10,232 nt of DNA from Peptococcaceae bacterium. Its GTDB lineage: Bacteria; Bacillota; Peptococcia; Peptococcales; Peptococcaceae. Below the pieces are notes generated by a model. The model had not been told where the DNA came from, ran no database searches, and saw nothing but the letters and a program-made list of their open reading frames with translations. The position numbers and the translations under genes were made by a program. Shown here piece by piece: positions 6,861 to 10,232 of the stretch (position 1 is its first letter; each line of letters opens with the position of its first letter). The stretch covers positions 1 to 10,232 of the forward strand of contig JAFXJE010000140.1 in the NCBI GenBank assembly GCA_017532485.1, given 5' to 3'.

Positions 6861-7550
6861 ATGATTCAATTTATCAATGTATCCAAGGAATATCAAAATG
6901 GTACAGTTGGTTTAAAAAATATAGATTTAAAAATTGAAGAAGGCGAGTTTGTCTATTTAGTAGGGGCAAGTGGTGCTGGTAAATCTACCTTTACTAAATT
7001 GTTAATTCGAGAAATATTACCAACTCAAGGTAATATTCTAGTTAATGGCAAAAGCATTACGCGTTTGAAAAGCAGAGCTATACCACAATATCGTCGGAAT
7101 ATTGGCTTTATTTTTCAAAATTATCGCTTATTATCTGATAGAACGGCGGCCGAAAATATAGCTTTCGCTATTGAAGTGTTGGGTGTAGGCAAGCGCGAAG
7201 TAGAGAGAAAGGTAGATTATGCACTGCACTTAGTTGGTTTGACTGATAGAAAAAATCATTTTCCTGACGAAATGTCAGGTGGTGAGCAGCAGCGAGTAGC
7301 TATTGCCAGAGCTATTGTTAATAATCCGAAAATTATTATTGCTGACGAGCCGACAGGAAACTTAGACCCACAGACAGCTAGTGGTATTATGGATATTTTA
7401 AACGATATCAATATCAAAGGAGCAACGATTATCATGGCGACTCATGACAGCAATATTGTCAATCGTTCTTCACATCGAGTAATAGAGTTATCGCACGGTC
7501 AACTGGTACGCGATGACCGACAAGGAGGGTACTATCTTGGTTATCGATAA
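6861..7550 (+). CDS. ftsE: Cell division ATP-binding protein FtsE
   Basis: This 229-residue ABC ATPase pairs with FtsX at the inner face of the cytoplasmic membrane. ATP hydrolysis by the complex drives FtsX to activate cell-wall hydrolases at division or elongation sites. Motifs are the Walker A GASGAGKST (35-43), Q-loop FQNYRLL (85-91), signature MSGGEQQR (138-145), Walker B IIIADEP (158-164) followed by TGNLD, and H-loop His195. The length is typical of FtsE, and the directly following ftsX removes doubt about LolD- or MacB-type relatives. The ATG at 6861 is the first possible start, because a TGA in frame lies at 6849-6851. GGAG at 6845-6848 is 12 bases away, a long spacing. I find no convincing promoter in 6788-6860, so read-through from the LysR gene is possible. 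Confidence 0.93.
   Translation: MIQFINVSKEYQNGTVGLKNIDLKIEEGEFVYLVGASGAGKSTFTKLLIREILPTQGNILVNGKSITRLKSRAIPQYRRNIGFIFQNYRLLSDRTAAENIAFAIEVLGVGKREVERKVDYALHLVGLTDRKNHFPDEMSGGEQQRVAIARAIVNNPKIIIADEPTGNLDPQTASGIMDILNDINIKGATIIMATHDSNIVNRSSHRVIELSHGQLVRDDRQGGYYLGYR
7522..7529 (+). promoter_or_regulatory. Strong ribosome binding site inside the end of ftsE
   Basis: AAGGAGGG lies within the last codons of ftsE and is followed 7 bases later by TTG at 7537. The in-frame ATG at 7513 lies before this site and has no site of its own. The next ATG, at 7555, is 25 bases away. The site therefore points to TTG as the ftsX start. Confidence 0.65.
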
Positions 7551-8427
7551 ATATATGCAATACGGTTTTCGAGATGCGATGCGCTCTTTGTGGCGGCATA
7601 AAGGGATGGTTTTTGTTACTATTTTCACTGTGGCTACCATGCTTTTGGTGTTGGGTGCGACAGCATTAGTAGCCTTAAACAGCCAATATGCTGCTAATGA
7701 AATGGAAGACCAATTGGAAATAATCGTCTTTTTAGAGGATAAGCTTAGTCGTGAAGAAGCCATAGCTATGGAAAGTAAATTTCAACAAATAGAAGGTTTG
7801 AGAGAAGTAATTTTTGTGCCTAAAGAAGATGCCTTGGAAAATATGGGGGATAAATTTGAAAATACCACTTCTTTGACCGAAGCCTTAGGTGGTGTTAATC
7901 CTTTGCCGGATGCTTATCATATCAAAGTAGAACAGGCTGAGCAAATCGCTGGCGCTGTCAGATTTTTGGAACGTCAGCCGGAAATTGAAATGATTCGTTA
8001 CGGTCAAGATTTAGTTGATAATATGATGAGCTTGACTAGAGTTATTGGTATTGCTTGCGTAGCTATTGTAGTAGGTATGTTGATTGTGGCCTTGTTCTTG
8101 ATTAATAGCACTATTCGGTTGACTGTGGCTACCCGTAGCGAAGAAATTACAATTATGAAATATGTCGGTGCGACAAATCTGTATGTTCGCATACCGTTTT
8201 TCTTAGAAGGCTTATTCATCGGGATTATTGGGGCTGTTTTGGCAGACCTTATCCTTTATTTCGGCTATCAATATATTTTAGCTTATTTAATAGCTAATCT
8301 CAGCTTTGTGCCTGTCCTAGATAGTCAGACTATTTTACTGCAGGTAATGTTAATCTTACTGGGTGGTGGCATGGCATTAGGGGCAATCGGCAGTAATATT
8401 GCTGTCAAGAAATATCTCAATGTTTAA
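7537..8427 (+). CDS. ftsX: Cell division membrane protein FtsX
   Basis: This is the membrane partner of FtsE, 296 residues from the TTG start. The topology is typical: a short cytoplasmic N-terminus, membrane segment 1 (about 24-47), an extracytoplasmic domain (about 48-165) that in other bacteria contacts murein hydrolases or their activators, segment 2 (168-190), a conserved cytoplasmic loop with STIRLTVATRSEEITIMKYV (191-210), segment 3 (219-247) and segment 4 (265-287). The gene overlaps ftsE by 14 bases, which implies translational coupling and a fixed subunit ratio. The start rests on the ribosome binding site at 7522-7529; an ATG at 7513 would add eight residues. No M23 peptidase or EnvC-like coiled-coil gene follows directly; the next gene is an S41 protease after 103 bases. 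Confidence 0.92.
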   Translation: MVIDKYMQYGFRDAMRSLWRHKGMVFVTIFTVATMLLVLGATALVALNSQYAANEMEDQLEIIVFLEDKLSREEAIAMESKFQQIEGLREVIFVPKEDALENMGDKFENTTSLTEALGGVNPLPDAYHIKVEQAEQIAGAVRFLERQPEIEMIRYGQDLVDNMMSLTRVIGIACVAIVVGMLIVALFLINSTIRLTVATRSEEITIMKYVGATNLYVRIPFFLEGLFIGIIGAVLADLILYFGYQYILAYLIANLSFVPVLDSQTILLQVMLILLGGGMALGAIGSNIAVKKYLNV

Positions 8428-8484
8428 CAAGGGAATTTTTTACAAGAAGTCGAAACCTTTTCGAGAAACTATTGTTTAGTACAG

Positions 8485-8510
8485 GAGAAAAGGGGGCGGC
8501 TTCTTTTCTC
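8485..8510 (+). other. Hairpin in the ftsX-protease gap
   Basis: GAGAAAAG (8485-8492) and CTTTTCTC (8503-8510) are exact reverse complements, and the stem can extend inward through G-T pairs and a G-C pair into a G-rich loop. Only two T residues follow, so it is not a normal intrinsic terminator. It ends 8 bases before the ribosome binding site of the protease gene and may affect mRNA stability or expression. I see no clear promoter in 8428-8530. Confidence 0.4.
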
Positions 8511-8530
8511 TTAGAAAAAGGAGTGAAAAC

Positions 8531-9673
8531 ATGAAAACTTTATTGCGTAATTTTTTGCGAATAATAGCTGCTTGTTGTTGTTTGCTCGTTCTAGGTGGTG
8601 GCTGGTGGCTGATTGAAAACTATGACCATATCTATAAATTAGTGACTGTTGTGCGAGCTGTTGAAAATGATTACTTATATGAAATTGACCGTGAACAATT
8701 AACGGACGGGGCTATTAAAGGGATGATGGCAAATCTTGGTGATGCTTATGCAGCTTATATTGATGAGGAACAATTTGGTGTTTTTCAGCAAAGCATCAGT
8801 GGTGATGTTTATGGCATAGGCGTTTATGTTAATCAAGATGCAGAGGGTAATATTGTTATTATTGCACCGATAGAGGATGGACCGGCAGAAGCAGCAGGAA
8901 TTTTGGCTGGTGATATTTTAAAGGCTGTTGACGGCGTTCGCGTTGAGGGTTTAGATTTGGATACTGTAGTAGCTAAAATGCGTGCTGGAAGTGATACAGA
9001 AGCTAGTATTACAGTTTGGCGTGATGGAGAAGAATATACTTATGTTATAAAACGCTACTTAGTTGCAAAGACTAAAACTGTTTTCGGGGAAATGCTGACA
9101 GAAAATGAAAATATAGCGTACTTGCGCATAACTAGCTTTTCAGCTCAGACTTCACAAGAGTTGGTAGAAACTATTAACGAATTACGCACAACTCATACGA
9201 TTAATGGCGTAGTTTTAGATTTGCGCAATAATAGTGGTGGGGAGGTAGGTTCAGCTATTGATATAGCTCGTCTTTTTGTCGAGAGTGGTCCGGTTTTGCA
9301 TGTCGTTTATAATGATGAAAAACAAATTACCTACAGTGCCACCGAGGCTCAAATTCATGTACCTTTGGCTGTTTTAGTCAATGAACATAGTGCCAGTGCT
9401 TCGGAAATTTTGGCAGGTGCATTAAAAGAAAGTGGTGCGGGTAAATTAGTGGGGACTAAAACTTTCGGCAAGGGCGTAGTACAGGGTGTTTATTTTCTTC
9501 ATGACGGTACAGCTGTGAAATTTACGCAGGCTAAATATTTAACACCAAATAAAAATGATATTCATGGTATTGGTATCTCTCCTGATATTTATGTGGAATT
9601 GCCGGAAAATATTGAGTTGAATAGTGGTGAAGACCTGCAATTACAGAAAGCTCTTGAGGTGGTGCAACGCTGA
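8531..9673 (+). CDS. ctpA: S41 carboxy-terminal processing protease with PDZ domain
   Basis: This 380-residue protease is anchored by an N-terminal hydrophobic segment (about 9-28) with the catalytic part outside the cytoplasmic membrane. A PDZ domain (about 86-165) with GIGVYV (95-100) and GPAEAAGILAGDILKAVDG (117-135) should bind substrate C-termini. The S41 peptidase core follows: LRNNSGGEVGSA (231-242), the nucleophile in NEHSASASEILAGAL (284-298, Ser289) and the general base in GTKTFGKGVVQ (308-318, Lys314 with Gln318). The 25-residue Ser-Lys spacing and the Gln four residues later match Bacillus CtpB and other family members, so it should be active. AAGGAG at 8518-8523, 7 bases from the ATG, fixes the start. 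The next gene overlaps its stop by one base. In Bacillus the same neighbours (ftsEX, ctpB, minJ) occur, which suggests envelope or division protein processing. CtpA versus CtpB naming is uncertain. Confidence 0.92.
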   Translation: MKTLLRNFLRIIAACCCLLVLGGGWWLIENYDHIYKLVTVVRAVENDYLYEIDREQLTDGAIKGMMANLGDAYAAYIDEEQFGVFQQSISGDVYGIGVYVNQDAEGNIVIIAPIEDGPAEAAGILAGDILKAVDGVRVEGLDLDTVVAKMRAGSDTEASITVWRDGEEYTYVIKRYLVAKTKTVFGEMLTENENIAYLRITSFSAQTSQELVETINELRTTHTINGVVLDLRNNSGGEVGSAIDIARLFVESGPVLHVVYNDEKQITYSATEAQIHVPLAVLVNEHSASASEILAGALKESGAGKLVGTKTFGKGVVQGVYFLHDGTAVKFTQAKYLTPNKNDIHGIGISPDIYVELPENIELNSGEDLQLQKALEVVQR

Positions 9674-10232
9674 TGCTGGAATTAATCAGCATGATGCTTT
9701 ATCAGTTGGGGATGACCTTGTTTTCGCCGATTTTTTGGCTGGTAGTCGCAATTATCTTTGGGCAGACTTATCGAATGGCGAAGCTAAAACAGCAATTTTT
9801 TCAATTGGCGAGAGAACCTGTCTTAAAAAAGACAGTTATGCTTTTGTTGATAGGCTTGCTTGGGGGTATCATCGGCAGTGCACTCTTGATTTTTGTGGGC
9901 ATTTCCTTGGATGAAATAGGGCTGGAATGGCTTTGGATTTTTGCCGTTCTTTTGGTAATGATACGCCAAAGATTTCTTTGCTTTTCCTACAGTGGAGGTC
10001 TTTTAGCAATCAGCAGCTATTGCTTAGGCTGGCCGGAGGTGAATATTGCTCATCTAATGGCTTTGGTGGCTGTTTTACATCTAGTAGAAGCCTTACTGAT
10101 GGTCTTGAGCAGCCGTTATGGTACAGTGCCGATTTACACGCGTTTAGAGGATGGGCGTATAGTTGGTGGTTATCTGCTGCAAATGTTTTGGCCTTTGCCC
10201 TTGGTAGCAATGCTGCCATTTTTAGCAACACC
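9673..10232 (+). CDS. Polytopic membrane protein, N-terminal part; MinJ-like (partial)
   Basis: The frame opens with ATG at 9673, sharing one base with the protease stop in TGATG. GAGGTGG (9656-9662) lies 10 bases upstream. It stays open for 186 codons and runs off the window, so the C-terminus is missing. Hydrophobic segments fall at about residues 10-30, 52-78, 84-97, 105-118, 124-146 and from 172 on. A basic patch follows the first segment (YRMAKLKQQ, 33-41). GRIVGGYLLQMFWPLPL (161-177) precedes the last segment seen. I read it as the N-terminal membrane half of a MinJ-type protein, which ends in a PDZ domain and, in Bacillus, lies next to ctpB, ftsX and ftsE and links the Min system to the division site. 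That identity rests on position, topology and overall look and not on a diagnostic motif. The one-base overlap implies translational coupling with the protease. Confidence 0.7.
   Translation, partial: MLELISMMLYQLGMTLFSPIFWLVVAIIFGQTYRMAKLKQQFFQLAREPVLKKTVMLLLIGLLGGIIGSALLIFVGISLDEIGLEWLWIFAVLLVMIRQRFLCFSYSGGLLAISSYCLGWPEVNIAHLMALVAVLHLVEALLMVLSSRYGTVPIYTRLEDGRIVGGYLLQMFWPLPLVAMLPFLAT

Noticed and set aside
8420..8479. A 19-codon ORF overlapping the end of ftsX.
   Set aside because: There is no ribosome binding site, no recognisable motif, and the length is expected by chance.
9624..9914. A 96-codon plus-strand ORF at the protease/membrane protein junction.
   Set aside because: It is out of frame with both the S41 protease and the coupled membrane-protein frame, which together explain the region better.

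Overview
The window is an AT-rich stretch of a bacterial chromosome with tightly packed genes, AGGAGG-type ribosome binding sites and intrinsic terminators. A split transketolase, a DASS-type permease and the order ftsE-ftsX-S41 protease-membrane protein suggest an anaerobic Bacillota (Firmicutes), possibly a Negativicute. That placement is inference from gene content; no rRNA or tRNA gene is present to settle it. I see no CRISPR array, insertion sequence, phage gene or RNA gene.

Positions 1-1933, plus strand: an extended -10 promoter drives two ORFs that together make one transketolase, an N-terminal thiamine-diphosphate-binding subunit (110-928) and a C-terminal subunit carrying the catalytic glutamate (942-1880). 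A strong hairpin terminator follows at 1895-1933.

Positions 1968-6787: an accessory-looking module. On the minus strand lie a 471-residue DASS/SLC13-like anion permease (1968-3383) and a 699-residue type I phosphodiesterase/alkaline-phosphatase superfamily enzyme (3530-5629), separated by a terminator. Divergent from the enzyme is a LysR-type regulator (5843-6787). The 213-base gap between them holds two opposed promoters and repeated TTGC-headed dyads that look like a LysR operator. A weaker copy of the element sits in front of the permease. The simplest reading is a small regulon in which the LysR protein senses an unknown anion and controls its uptake and its hydrolysis. The substrate cannot be told from sequence.

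Positions 6861-10232, plus strand: a cell-division and envelope cluster. It has ftsE, ftsX (best start a TTG inside the end of ftsE), an S41 carboxy-terminal processing protease with its Ser/Lys/Gln catalytic residues, and the first 186 codons of a polytopic membrane protein that runs off the window. By position and appearance the last gene resembles the N-terminal half of PDZ-containing MinJ-type proteins. FtsE and FtsX would form a type VII ABC system in the inner membrane, with the protease and membrane protein acting at the same envelope site.
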